DNA of 64,000 nucleotides. It comes from JAKAXS01 sp041940525. Lineage in GTDB: Bacteria; Pseudomonadota; Alphaproteobacteria; Rhizobiales; Hyphomicrobiaceae. Every line of letters starts with the position of its first letter. Position 1 is the first letter of the stretch. Below are positions 1 to 8,536 of this stretch, piece after piece. Below the pieces are notes generated by a model. It had not been told where the DNA came from. It was given only the letters and a program-made list of their open reading frames with translations, and searched no databases. The position numbers were made by a program, and so were the translations under genes. The DNA lies in NCBI GenBank assembly GCA_041940525.1, contig JBGTSB010000010.1, positions 3,237 through 67,236 on the forward strand. Reading direction: 5' to 3'.

Positions 1-609
1 GATCGTACCAGGCACGGCGATGAGCGGACCGAAGCCGGATGACGTCGCGACGGCGGACAAGATCGGACGCCCATACAAAGTCAAGAACGCCGTCATGAAC
101 GCGCCGCCACCAATGCTCATCAAAGCCGAAGCGATGCCGATCACCGATGCAATCGCTTCCGTCAGCCACCCGCGTGGAATGTCGTCGGCCAGGCGCCAAT
201 CCTCGCGCCCAAATGCCATCTTCAGTGCCAGCAGGCTGCCGCAAACAGCCCAGACAGCCTGCAATGCCGTGCTGCTGGCGTCCCGCGCGATCACCACGCC
301 GATGATCACTCCGGCAACAACCCACGGGCCCATCCGCCGGATGACAGACATGTCCGCTGAGCCGCGCGCGTGATGGCCGGCGAACGAGCGCATCGCCGTC
401 GGCGCAATCACGCCGAGCACGGTGCCAAGCGTCACCTGCATGCGCACGGCTTCATCGACGCCGTATAGCGTGAAAGCTTCGTAGAGAACGGGAACGAGCA
501 AGGCGCCGCCGCCAATGCCCAACAGGCCAGCGAGGAACCCGGTCAGCGCTCCGACAGCGCCCATCGCGACCGCGAGCACAATCAACGCGGCGAAAGACAT
601 CTCCTCCAT
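1..609 (-). CDS. TauE/SafE family sulfite-exporter-type permease (C-terminus cut by window edge)
   Basis: Reading the minus strand from an ATG at 609 gives 203 codons with no stop before the window edge, so the C-terminus is missing. The product is hydrophobic throughout. It carries the two glycine-rich repeats typical of the TauE/SafE family, LLGIGGG near the N-terminus and SALMSIGGG about 150 residues later, which suit a multi-pass inner-membrane anion or sulfite exporter. A second in-frame ATG at 600 lies just after a GGAGGAG stretch and is an alternative start; the ATG at 609 has GGAG about ten bases upstream. The gene lies directly downstream of dusA on the same strand with an 11-base gap, so the two may be co-transcribed. 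The substrate cannot be read from the sequence. Confidence 0.85.
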   Translation of the reverse strand, partial: MEEMSFAALIVLAVAMGAVGALTGFLAGLLGIGGGALLVPVLYEAFTLYGVDEAVRMQVTLGTVLGVIAPTAMRSFAGHHARGSADMSVIRRMGPWVVAGVIIGVVIARDASSTALQAVWAVCGSLLALKMAFGREDWRLADDIPRGWLTEAIASVIGIASALMSIGGGAFMTAFLTLYGRPILSAVATSSGFGPLIAVPGTI

Positions 610-620
610 GCCCCGTCTCC

Positions 621-1685
621 TTACGCCGCTGCGTGCGCGGCGTCGTCACGTCGGGCCGGTGTTTCGACAAGCGCAATGGCGTCCAGCAGAACCTCAACGC
701 CGGCGTCAGGCTTGACCGCGTTCTCGCTCAAATGCCGGCGGAACAGCCGTCCGCGCGGCATACCATGATAAATGCCCAGCACATGCCTGGTGATGTTCGA
801 TAAGCGGCCGCCACGCGCCAGATGAGCATTGATGTACGGGACGAGCGTCTTCAAAGCGGAAGCCCGCTCCACCCGAGGCGCATCGGAGCCAAAGATCGCG
901 CGGTCCACATCCGCCAACACATACGGCGTCTGATAAGCTGTCCGCCCCATCATCACGCCATCGACGTGCTGCAAATGCGCGAGCGCTTCCTCGATCGTGG
1001 TGATGCCGCCGTTGATGATGATCTCCAACTGCGGGTTGTTGTCCTTGAGACGGTAGACACGATCATAATCCAGCGGTGGAATATCCCGGTTCTCTTTGGG
1101 CGAAAGCCCCGACAGCCAGGCCTTGCGCGCATGCACGATAAACGTCTTACATCCGGCGCTGGCTACGGTCTCGACAAAGCGCGTCAGGTCTCGCTCGCTG
1201 TCCTGGTCATCGATCCCGATCCGGCACTTCACCGTCACTGGCACCGAAACGCGATCAGCCATTGCGCGAACGCTAGCGGCAACAAGCTCCGGCTCCGCCA
1301 TCAGGCAGGCGCCAAACCGGCCGCTCTGCACCCGGTCGGACGGGCAGCCGATGTTGAGGTTGATCTCCTGGTAGCCGAACGACTCTCCGATGGCCGCGGC
1401 CTCCGCCAGCCTCGCCGGATCAGACCCGCCAAGCTGCAGCGCCACCGGCTGCTCGTCTGGATTAAACCCAATGAGCCGTTCGCGTTCACCATGGATCACC
1501 GCCTCCGCCGTCACCATCTCGGTATACAGCAGAGCATGCCGCGTCAGCTGCCGGTGAAACGTCCGGCAATGCCGGTCCGTCCAATCCATCATCGGAGCTA
1601 CGCAGAACTTATGTGCCGGGTATTGCAAGACTTTTCCTGTAGTATCAGGGTGCGCACCGCCCAAAGCGTACACGTATGTTCGCAT
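621..1685 (-). CDS. dusA: tRNA-dihydrouridine synthase A
   Basis: FMN-dependent enzyme that reduces uridines 20 and 20a in the D-loop of tRNAs using NADPH. The family signature APMMDWTDRHCR sits near the N-terminus, followed by YTEMVTAEAVIHG, the catalytic-cysteine loop NIGCPSDRVQSG, HARKAWLSGLSPKENR and the phosphate-binding segment INGGITTIEEA, all as in DusA rather than DusB or DusC. The start is uncertain. An ATG at 1685 gives 354 residues, a TTG at 1628 preceded by AGGAAAA gives a shorter protein closer to the usual N-terminus, and the frame stays open to 1739. The ambiguity coincides with the integrase remnant just upstream, as expected if integration replaced the original 5' end. Identity is secure; only the first 20 or so residues are in doubt. 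Confidence 0.95.
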   Translation of the reverse strand: MRTYVYALGGAHPDTTGKVLQYPAHKFCVAPMMDWTDRHCRTFHRQLTRHALLYTEMVTAEAVIHGERERLIGFNPDEQPVALQLGGSDPARLAEAAAIGESFGYQEINLNIGCPSDRVQSGRFGACLMAEPELVAASVRAMADRVSVPVTVKCRIGIDDQDSERDLTRFVETVASAGCKTFIVHARKAWLSGLSPKENRDIPPLDYDRVYRLKDNNPQLEIIINGGITTIEEALAHLQHVDGVMMGRTAYQTPYVLADVDRAIFGSDAPRVERASALKTLVPYINAHLARGGRLSNITRHVLGIYHGMPRGRLFRRHLSENAVKPDAGVEVLLDAIALVETPARRDDAAHAAA

Positions 1686-1741
1686 CTGTTCGCACGGTTT
1701 CGCGCCTCTACGCAAGCTCGCGGCACGCATATCGCACACGT

Positions 1742-2047
1742 ATGGCGACGATCACAAAACAGAAATCCAGAAGATGGCGCGTCCAAGTGCCCCGCAAGGG
1801 CAGATATACGTTTCGATGCGCTGGGCTAGAGATGTAGAACAGCAGATCGACATGGGACAACGCCTTGATCGTCCCAGAGACTGCAGGCCGGCCACTTTGG
1901 CGGACTTGATCGCCCTTCATATTGAAGACCGCTGCTCAGTCGGCAGGGCGCCGACGCCTAGTGGCATCGCTTGAGAAGCTGCGTCGCAGTCTGGGACACA
2001 TGACGGTTCACCATCGCGCTGCCCGGGCGAACTGGTCGCGACGGTGA
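1742..2047 (+). pseudogene. Remnant of a tyrosine site-specific integrase, N-terminal region, with two frame breaks
   Basis: Three short frames join into one recognisable integrase N-terminus. Frame one (1742-1837) encodes MATITKQKSRRWRVQVPRKG, the usual opening of phage and island integrases. It then stops, and the next frame (about 1816-1974) continues with RWARDVEQQIDMGQ and TLADLIALHIED, the typical SAM-like core-binding start. A third frame (1961-2047) carries SLEKLRRSLGHMTVHH before a stop. No catalytic domain remains. The reading direction, away from dusA and into the polysaccharide cluster, is the arrangement known for the integrase family that targets dusA. What is seen is homology-like peptide order across frames; that this gene brought in the neighbouring cluster is inference. 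Confidence 0.75.
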
Positions 2048-2146
2048 TTTCTGAAACCTCTGAAACCCTGTCATCCCGGACTTGCGCTGTAGTCCCAGCT
2101 GTGATCTTGGATAGTCGGAACAACCAACAGCTGTCAGGGGTGGGAC

Positions 2147-3445
2147 TTGGTCCAGAGGAAGAAGCGATGTGTCGCGGTCATCGGCCTGGGATACGTAGGG
2201 CTGCCAGTAGCCGTAGCGTTTGCAAACGCTCAGTTTGACGTGGTTGGATTTGATATCGACAAAGGGCGCATAAAAGAGCTCCAGAGTGGATACGACCGGA
2301 CTATGGAATGTACCTCTGAGCAATTGGCCTCGGCGTCATTGAGTATGACAGCTTCAGTCGAAGATTTGGCCAACAGTGACTTCTATATCATCACTGTCCC
2401 CACGCCGATAGATTCAGCGAACCGACCCGACATGAGCGCGCTAATGAGCGCGTCCAAAACGGTCGGCAGCGTGCTCAAGCGCGGCGATATTGTTGTTTAT
2501 GAGAGCACAGTTTATCCCGGGGCGACCGAAGACGACTGCGTTCCTGTCTTGGAGAGCACATCAGGGCTCAATTTTGGCAAAGACTTTACCGTCGGATACT
2601 CTCCTGAACGCATCAACCCCGGCGATAAGGTACATCGCTTCGAGACGATCAAAAAGGTTGTTTCCGGTTCCGATGAGCCTACCGAGAAAATCATAGCTGA
2701 GACATATCGGGCGGTTGTGACCGCAGGAATTCACATAGCTCCATCGATCAAAGTCGCCGAGGCTGCCAAGGTCATCGAAAACACGCAGCGCGATATAAAC
2801 ATCGGTTTCGTAAACGAGCTGTCGCTCATATTTAACAAGCTTGAGATCGATACGAGTGATGTGTTGGACGCCGCCTCGACAAAATGGAACTTTCTAAATT
2901 TCCGGCCGGGGCTTGTTGGTGGGCACTGTATTGGCGTCGACCCATACTATCTGACCTACCAATCGGAGCGTTTTGGACACCATGCTGAAGTCATTCTGTC
3001 GGGGAGACGTGTTAACGATGGGATGGGTGAGCGTATCGCCCGCGAATGTATACGGCTGATGCTGAAGAGCGGGAAGAGTAACAAGGGCAACTTAACGGCC
3101 ACAATCCTTGGGTTCACTTTTAAGGAGGATGTGCCGGACGTGCGCAATACACGAGTCATAGATATTGCCCAAGAGCTGGCAAGCTTTGGCATCCAAGTTC
3201 AGGTCTACGATCCTATAGCGGAAAAAAATGCGGCAGAGCACGAGTATGGGCTGAAGCTGATGGACCGCAAGGAGCTAAGAGCAGCCGATGCGATAATATT
3301 GGCCGTCCAACACCGTGCGTTTGCAAGCGAAGGGTGGAAACTGGTTCACTCACTCCTTTCGGATGGCGGCGGTGTCGTGCTCGATGTCAAATGTGCATTG
3401 GATCGATCACAGAAGCCCGAGAACGTCACGCTATGGCGTCCTTGA
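2147..3445 (+). CDS. UDP-N-acetylhexosamine 6-dehydrogenase (WbpA/WecC/TviB type)
   Basis: Cytosolic NAD-dependent dehydrogenase that oxidises C6 of a UDP-HexNAc to the uronic acid for polysaccharide synthesis. The 432 residues begin with a Rossmann motif (VIGLGYVGLPVA). The catalytic cysteine is C261 in VGGHCIGVDPYYLTYQSE, a loop that separates the TviB/WbpA/WecC group from UDP-glucose dehydrogenases such as the one at 46.0 kb. The start is TTG at 2147, supported by AGGGGTGG a few bases upstream and by direct entry into the Rossmann strand. It is the first gene of the cluster, 99 bases past the integrase remnant, and is followed by a 230-base gap before rfbC. Whether it acts on UDP-GlcNAc, UDP-ManNAc or another sugar is not decidable from sequence. 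Confidence 0.88.
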   Translation: MVQRKKRCVAVIGLGYVGLPVAVAFANAQFDVVGFDIDKGRIKELQSGYDRTMECTSEQLASASLSMTASVEDLANSDFYIITVPTPIDSANRPDMSALMSASKTVGSVLKRGDIVVYESTVYPGATEDDCVPVLESTSGLNFGKDFTVGYSPERINPGDKVHRFETIKKVVSGSDEPTEKIIAETYRAVVTAGIHIAPSIKVAEAAKVIENTQRDINIGFVNELSLIFNKLEIDTSDVLDAASTKWNFLNFRPGLVGGHCIGVDPYYLTYQSERFGHHAEVILSGRRVNDGMGERIARECIRLMLKSGKSNKGNLTATILGFTFKEDVPDVRNTRVIDIAQELASFGIQVQVYDPIAEKNAAEHEYGLKLMDRKELRAADAIILAVQHRAFASEGWKLVHSLLSDGGGVVLDVKCALDRSQKPENVTLWRP

Positions 3446-3675
3446 GGGCGAACCTCAGGGCGGACAGTTGCCGCTCGCGCAACTCGGCATAGCGAAGACT
3501 GGAGCTCGACCGAATAATTGTTCGACTGAAATATATGAACTTGATCGGTTCTGCTATAGTCGCTTAGGAAAACTGTCGCTGTCGCGTAAGCAAGGAACAG
3601 CCGACCCAACGAAACACATCTTATGTCGGTCACCTGAGGCTCGGCGGGGCAGGCTCAACGAGAGGAATAACCGCT

Positions 3676-4305
3676 TTGTCATCGACTTCTGACCCGGCTT
3701 TAGTTGTCCCGGCAGATCCTTCACTCCCGGAAGTAAAGTTAATACGGCCTCGCAAATTCCAGGATGATCGCGGCTTTTTTGTAGAGACCTACAATCAAGT
3801 GTCACTCAAAAAGCATGGGATAGACTGCGAATTCGTCCAGGACAACCACTCCATGTCAGTGTCCAAGGGCACTGTTCGGGGGCTGCATTTTCAAATACCA
3901 CCATTTGCACAGGCAAAACTGGTCCGATGCTCGCGCGGCCGCATTCTCGATGTGGCAGTTGACATTCGGGAGGGATCGCCGACTTTTGGAAAACATATCT
4001 CAATTGAATTGTCAGCCGAGAACGGCTGGCAGCTCTTCATTCCAACGGGCTTTGCTCATGGGTTGGCCACTTTGGAGGCGGAGACGGAAGTTCAATACAA
4101 AGTTTCTGGCATTTACAGTCCGATGCATGACAAAGGCATTCTTTGGAACGATCCTGATCTTGGGATCCCGTGGCCGGTTGACGAACAACATGCGACCCTA
4201 TCCGACAAGGACAGGAAAAATTTGACGTTGCGGGAATTCACATCGCCGTTCCCGTATTCTCCGGCGCCCGCTCACACAAGGCAAGGAACGAGCAAATCGC
4301 AATGA
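3676..4305 (+). CDS. rfbC: dTDP-4-dehydrorhamnose 3,5-epimerase
   Basis: Third enzyme of dTDP-L-rhamnose synthesis, epimerising C3 and C5 of dTDP-4-keto-6-deoxyglucose. The 209-residue cupin protein shows the family core: KFQDDRGFFVETYN, the catalytic-His region SKGTVRGLHFQIPP, and IPTGFAHGLATLE. The start is a TTG at 3676 with AGAGGA about eight bases upstream; no ATG is available ahead of the conserved region. The C-terminal 20 or so residues are proline- and serine-rich and non-conserved. The gene overlaps the next (rfbB) by four bases, indicating one operon in the order rfbC-rfbB-rfbD-rfbA. The 230 bases upstream hold no recognisable gene. Confidence 0.93.
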   Translation: MSSTSDPALVVPADPSLPEVKLIRPRKFQDDRGFFVETYNQVSLKKHGIDCEFVQDNHSMSVSKGTVRGLHFQIPPFAQAKLVRCSRGRILDVAVDIREGSPTFGKHISIELSAENGWQLFIPTGFAHGLATLEAETEVQYKVSGIYSPMHDKGILWNDPDLGIPWPVDEQHATLSDKDRKNLTLREFTSPFPYSPAPAHTRQGTSKSQ

Positions 4306-5499
4306 GTGGTAGCCGAACGGTCATAGTCACCGGTGGGGCCGGGTTCATCGGTTCTGCGCTAGTGCGGCATCTCGTAGGCGAGTGCGGCTGGAACGTGGCG
4401 GTTGTCGACAAGCTTACTTATGCTGCAAATCTGTCGTCTCTCGATCCGATTAGTAAGATGGAGAATTTTAAATTCGTCAAAGCTGACATCTGCGACCGGC
4501 AAGCAATTGAAGAATTATTTGACCAGGTGCAACCCAGTGCCATCTTTCACCTTGCAGCAGAGAGCCACGTCGACCGCTCTATCAACGGTTCGGCAGAATT
4601 TGTGCATACCAATATCTTGGGAACGCACGTCCTTCTCGAAACCGTTAGAAGGTATTGGTCGGGTCTAGCACCCAGGCAAAAATCTGACTTCAGGTTCTTG
4701 CATGTCTCAACCGATGAAGTTTTTGGCACGCTTGCGCCCGGACAGTTCTTCAATGAGGAGAGTGCTTACTGCCCGCGCTCTCCCTATTCTGCCAGCAAGG
4801 CTGCATCAGATCATCTCGTGTCGGCTTGGCATGAGACGTATGGCATTCCAGCGATCATCACAAACTGCTCGAATAATTACGGCCCATATCACTTTCCCGA
4901 AAAGCTCATACCTTTGATCATTCTTAATGCTTTGGAGTACAAGCCGTTGCCGGTTTACGGCGATGGCCAGCAAGAACGTGATTGGCTGTATGTAGATGAT
5001 CATGTGCGAGGGCTTGTATTGGCCCTCCAGCAAGGCAAGATAGGCGAAACATACATATTGGGTGGAAAGACCGACGACGACGGCGACAAAGACGACAACA
5101 CGCATGGCTACGGAACAAGGGCTCAGTAGAAAATCCATACTTGCACCTTCCCCGGTNNNNNNNNNNAAGACACCACGTACCAATCTGGATGTCGTCGTTC
5201 AAATATGCGAGCTGTTAGACAAACTGCGGCCAGGGCCCATGGCGCGGCGCAGCCTTGTCGAGTTTGTCGAAGACAGGCCAGGACACGATCGGCGCTACGC
5301 TATTGATCCATCGAAAGCCGAGCAGACTCTGGGATGGAAACCACTCGAAACATTCGAAACGGGTCTTGAAAAGACGGTCAACTGGTTCCTAACGTCTGAA
5401 GCGTGGTGGCGACCAGTACGCGAGGGTAAGTACCGCGGTGAAAGACTTGGCCTCATAAGAAACGAAGACCTTCCATCCGAAAACGAACAGGTCAGATAA
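4302..5499 (+). CDS. rfbB: dTDP-glucose 4,6-dehydratase, interrupted by an assembly gap
   Basis: Second enzyme of dTDP-L-rhamnose synthesis, an extended short-chain dehydrogenase that dehydrates dTDP-glucose. The N-terminal part has the NAD motif TGGAGFIGSALV, the HLAAESHVDRS loop, the substrate Thr-Asp-Glu in VSTDEVFG, the catalytic YSASKAASD and NNYGPYHFPEKLIP. The frame is lost around 5068-5175: a low-complexity Asp/Lys/Thr stretch ends in a stop at 5129, then ten Ns follow. The proper C-terminus resumes in another frame with TNLDVVVQICELLDKL, RPGHDRRYAIDPSKAEQTLG and a normal end at 5499. The break looks like assembly error, not a natural mutation. The stop overlaps the rfbD start by one base. 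A wild-type gene would encode about 360-400 residues. Confidence 0.9.
5068..5175. other. Assembly gap with ten Ns and suspect flanking sequence
   Basis: Positions 5157-5166 are N. The roughly 90 bases before them encode a run of Asp, Lys and Thr (TDDDGDKDDNTHG) that has no counterpart in dTDP-glucose dehydratases, and they place a stop inside rfbB. The conserved protein resumes just after the Ns. This is best read as a scaffolding gap with poor-quality edges, so the bases here should not be trusted. Confidence 0.85.
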
Positions 5500-6413
5500 T
5501 GAGGCCCGCCCGGATCATGGTGATCGGCCGTAACGGTCAGGTCGCGCAGGCCCTTCAATTTCACTTGCCAAATCTCGGAGCGGACGTCGTTACAATCGGC
5601 CGGCCGGAAGTAGACTTGTTGAACCCCGAACGTGCAGAGCAGATGATAACCAAGGAGAAGCCGACTCTTGTTGTGCTTGCCGCTGCCTATACTGCCGTTG
5701 ATCAAGCCGAGGACGACGCCGACACCGCTCACCAAATTAATGCTGTCGCGCCAGGTATCATAGCTCGAGCGGCGGCGAAGGTGGCAGCCCCAGTGCTGCA
5801 TTTTTCGACGGACTACGTGTTCGATGGAAAAAGCCAAACCCCTTATCCGGAAAGCGCTCAGACAGGGCCTGAAACAGTTTACGGTCGCACAAAACTAGAA
5901 GGGGAGGCGCGCTTAGCTGCAGAAAATCCTCACCATATTATTTTGCGGACGTCATGGGTTTGTAGTCCTACGGGAAGAAATTTCGTTAAAACCATTTTGA
6001 GGTTGTCAAACGAGCTCAACGTTATCCGAGTTGTTTCAGACCAAGTCGGCACGCCCACATTTGCCAATGATTTGGCGTGGACGGTCGGAAAAATTGCTGC
6101 GCGGATTCATGGCGAGCAGCCCCTGGATGCGAACTGTTGGGGACTGTTTCACGTCTCAGGAGCGGGTGAGACCAGCTGGTACGAATTCGCATCAGCAATC
6201 GTCCAAGGAGCGGTTCGCCGGGGAGGGAAAAACGTTCAAGTAGAGCCAATTCCAACATGTGAATATCCGACACGTGCAATTAGGCCAGCATTCTCCAAAC
6301 TAGACACAACCAAAATACGAGTGACTTACGGAATAGACTTGGCCCCATGGCATGTCGGGCTTGAGGCTTGTCTTGATGAACTAGTTGGTCCCATCCTGAA
6401 CACGGGAATATGA
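5499..6413 (+). CDS. rfbD: dTDP-4-dehydrorhamnose reductase
   Basis: Last enzyme of dTDP-L-rhamnose synthesis; reduces the 4-keto group with NAD(P)H. The 304 residues show the nucleotide-binding IGRNGQVAQAL, the conserved FSTDYVFDG, the catalytic YGRTKLEGE (Tyr-x3-Lys) and LRTSWVCSPTGRNFVKT, followed by VSDQVGTPTFANDLA, all standard for RmlD. The ATG at 5499 shares one base with the rfbB stop (TAATG), and its own stop overlaps the rfbA start in an ATGA, so translation is coupled along the operon. Length and motif order are normal and nothing is missing. Confidence 0.95.
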   Translation: MRPARIMVIGRNGQVAQALQFHLPNLGADVVTIGRPEVDLLNPERAEQMITKEKPTLVVLAAAYTAVDQAEDDADTAHQINAVAPGIIARAAAKVAAPVLHFSTDYVFDGKSQTPYPESAQTGPETVYGRTKLEGEARLAAENPHHIILRTSWVCSPTGRNFVKTILRLSNELNVIRVVSDQVGTPTFANDLAWTVGKIAARIHGEQPLDANCWGLFHVSGAGETSWYEFASAIVQGAVRRGGKNVQVEPIPTCEYPTRAIRPAFSKLDTTKIRVTYGIDLAPWHVGLEACLDELVGPILNTGI

Positions 6414-7288
6414 ATATGAAGGGAATTGTACTCGCGGGAGGAAGCGGCACCCGCCTTTATCCCCTCACCATTGGGGTTTCGAAGCAGCTGCTTCCTGTCT
6501 ACGACAAGCCGATGATCTACTACCCTTTGTCGGTTCTTATGCTCGCAGGCATTCGGGAAATTCTAATCATCACGACACCGGCGGATCAGCCCTTGTTCAA
6601 GAAGCTGCTTGGCACAGGACACCAATTCGGATTGGAGATTTCCTATGCACAACAGCCGTCACCTGATGGACTAGCCCAAGCCTTTATTATTGGAGCCGAT
6701 TTTATCGGCGATGATACATGCGCTCTAGTTCTCGGAGACAACATTTTCTATGGACATGGTTTCACAGAAAAACTGCAGCGTGTCGCAGGGTTGACCAGCG
6801 GCGCAACAGTTTTTGCTTATGAAGTCGGAGATCCGGAACGTTACGGCGTAATCAGCTTTGACGAAACCGGGCGTGCAATTTCGATCGAAGAGAAGCCAGA
6901 CACGCCCTCGTCGCGTTGGGCTGTTACTGGTCTGTACTTCTACGACAATCAAGTCATAGAGCTTGCTCGCCGTGTTCAACCGTCTGCGCGTGGTGAATTA
7001 GAAATCACCACGCTTAACGAAATGTATCTGCAGGAGGGGGCTCTAACTGTAGAACGTTTAGGCAGAGGCTATGCGTGGCTAGACGCTGGAACATTTGACA
7101 GTCTTCTTGATGCAGGCGACTACATTGCGACGCTTGAAAGGCGTCAAGGACACAAGGTCTCATGCCTCGAGGAAATAGCACTTCGAATGGGCTTTGTTAC
7201 AACTAAGGACCTAGAGCCATGGGTCGCCCGGCTAGGCAAATCAAGTTACGCAGCTTATGTCAGGCATGTTCTGGATGCTCAATCCTAG
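6410..7288 (+). CDS. rfbA: Glucose-1-phosphate thymidylyltransferase
   Basis: First enzyme of the dTDP-L-rhamnose pathway: joins glucose-1-phosphate to dTTP. The 292 residues begin MNMKGIVLAGGSGTRLYPLT, the nucleotidyltransferase glycine-rich loop, followed by SKQLLPVYDKPMIYYPLS, LVLGDNIFYGHG, the sugar-binding EEKPDTPSS and WLDAGTFDSLLDA. Length is typical of RmlA. It is the last gene of the rfbC-B-D-A run; 180 bases separate its stop from the end of the converging glycosyltransferase gene. No clear hairpin terminator was found in that gap. Confidence 0.96.
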   Translation: MNMKGIVLAGGSGTRLYPLTIGVSKQLLPVYDKPMIYYPLSVLMLAGIREILIITTPADQPLFKKLLGTGHQFGLEISYAQQPSPDGLAQAFIIGADFIGDDTCALVLGDNIFYGHGFTEKLQRVAGLTSGATVFAYEVGDPERYGVISFDETGRAISIEEKPDTPSSRWAVTGLYFYDNQVIELARRVQPSARGELEITTLNEMYLQEGALTVERLGRGYAWLDAGTFDSLLDAGDYIATLERRQGHKVSCLEEIALRMGFVTTKDLEPWVARLGKSSYAAYVRHVLDAQS

Positions 7289-7468
7289 CCAAAACCGCTC
7301 AATTCTTAAAAAATTTCGTCGGCGACTTGATAGACGTCACGACCGCAAGGCTGCCTGCCTAAAGAAATGTGATGTTAGCTGAGTCGCCTTGAACTTGAGC
7401 TTGGGCCGGTACAATCACGTGGGGCACTGCTGTGTTGTAAGGATGATGCGCCGAATATTTTGCTTGGA

Positions 7469-8536
7469 TCAAGAACGTGACCGTTCAAGTAGCTCTACAT
7501 ACTGATCCGCTGCCGCAATTTGACGAAAAGCTTCTGGAAGTAATGTTGTCTTTGCCGTTCTTTCGCGAGAAATCGCTGCCGCCCTAATCATCGCAGGAAC
7601 GAGATCCTCATCGCTATCGAACACAGTGCCTGCTTCGGGTTGCTCAAGTAATTCGGCGTTTCCATCCACCTTCCGCAATACGCAAGGTAACCCTAGGTGA
7701 AGAGCTTCAAGTGCTGCGCGTGAAACGCCTTCCGATGAAGATGGAAGTACGAACACGTCGGCGTCGGCAATAAAAGGGTAGGGATCGGCAAGATGGCCGT
7801 GCAGCCGCACGTGATTACCTAGCTCCATATCCCTAACGATGCCCTCAAGCTGCATGCGCAGGGGCCCATCACCAATAACATCGAGATGTACGTTTTGGTT
7901 GCGAAAGGCGTTCATCGCAGCAACGGCAAGTTCGGGTCTTTTGCGCTTAGTAAGCGAACCAACAAAAACAAAGCGAAGCCTCTCTCTATCCTTAGGAAAG
8001 GTTTGACGATAAGCATCAAGCGCAAGTTCGTCTACAAAGTTGCCAATCACGTCCGGATGCAGGCCTGTAACACGATTGATTTGGTCCGCCATGACTTGGG
8101 TCATGGCCACAACCCGGTCGAAGGCTCTTAGCGCTTGCAGATGAGCGAATGCCAATGGCAAGCCAGAATACCCGTAGTCATGATAATAATTTCGGAAAAG
8201 ATTTCCTCTCACGCTAGAGCACGTTGCGGCCTGCTTGGAGCAAAGTGAATTGACTAGATCTGCCGATAGACACATGGAAATTGAACCGGCATTGCTTCGG
8301 CCGCCGGCATCAATGAGTAATTTGCGGTAAGCGCGCACCCGGCCAAACCATCCGTCCGCGTGAGCCAACGACACCACTTCTACGCGCTTGTCCAAGATAG
8401 CATCGACTCCAGGTCCTGATTTCAAAAAAACTAAAACAACTCGACGCCTAGCAATAATGGCGTTGGCCAAGGCGTACGCGCCTTTGACAGGTCCTGTCGC
8501 ATGCGGTGACGGGACAAGGATAAAGACCGTTTGCAT
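7469..8536 (-). CDS. Glycosyltransferase family 4 protein
   Basis: Cytosolic or membrane-associated GT-B retaining glycosyltransferase, probably adding a sugar to the lipid-linked repeat unit. The 355 residues open with FILVPSPHATGPVKGAYALA, the usual N-terminal acceptor loop. The C-terminal half has FVGSLTKRKRPELAVAA, IGDGPLRMQLE, FVLPSSSEGVSRAALEALHLGLP and a donor-binding Glu region. The frame is open to 8584, but the ATG at 8536 is preferred because it overlaps the previous gene's stop by one base (TGATG) and starts right at the conserved strand. It is the last gene of the long minus-strand operon. Donor and acceptor are unknown; dTDP-rhamnose made nearby is a reasonable guess only. Confidence 0.85.
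   Translation of the reverse strand: MQTVFILVPSPHATGPVKGAYALANAIIARRRVVLVFLKSGPGVDAILDKRVEVVSLAHADGWFGRVRAYRKLLIDAGGRSNAGSISMCLSADLVNSLCSKQAATCSSVRGNLFRNYYHDYGYSGLPLAFAHLQALRAFDRVVAMTQVMADQINRVTGLHPDVIGNFVDELALDAYRQTFPKDRERLRFVFVGSLTKRKRPELAVAAMNAFRNQNVHLDVIGDGPLRMQLEGIVRDMELGNHVRLHGHLADPYPFIADADVFVLPSSSEGVSRAALEALHLGLPCVLRKVDGNAELLEQPEAGTVFDSDEDLVPAMIRAAAISRERTAKTTLLPEAFRQIAAADQYVELLERSRS

Noticed and set aside
822..1829. Plus-strand frame of 335 codons opposite dusA
   Set aside because: It is antisense to a fully conserved dusA and encodes an Arg/His-rich peptide with no domain, the usual mirror of GC-rich coding DNA.
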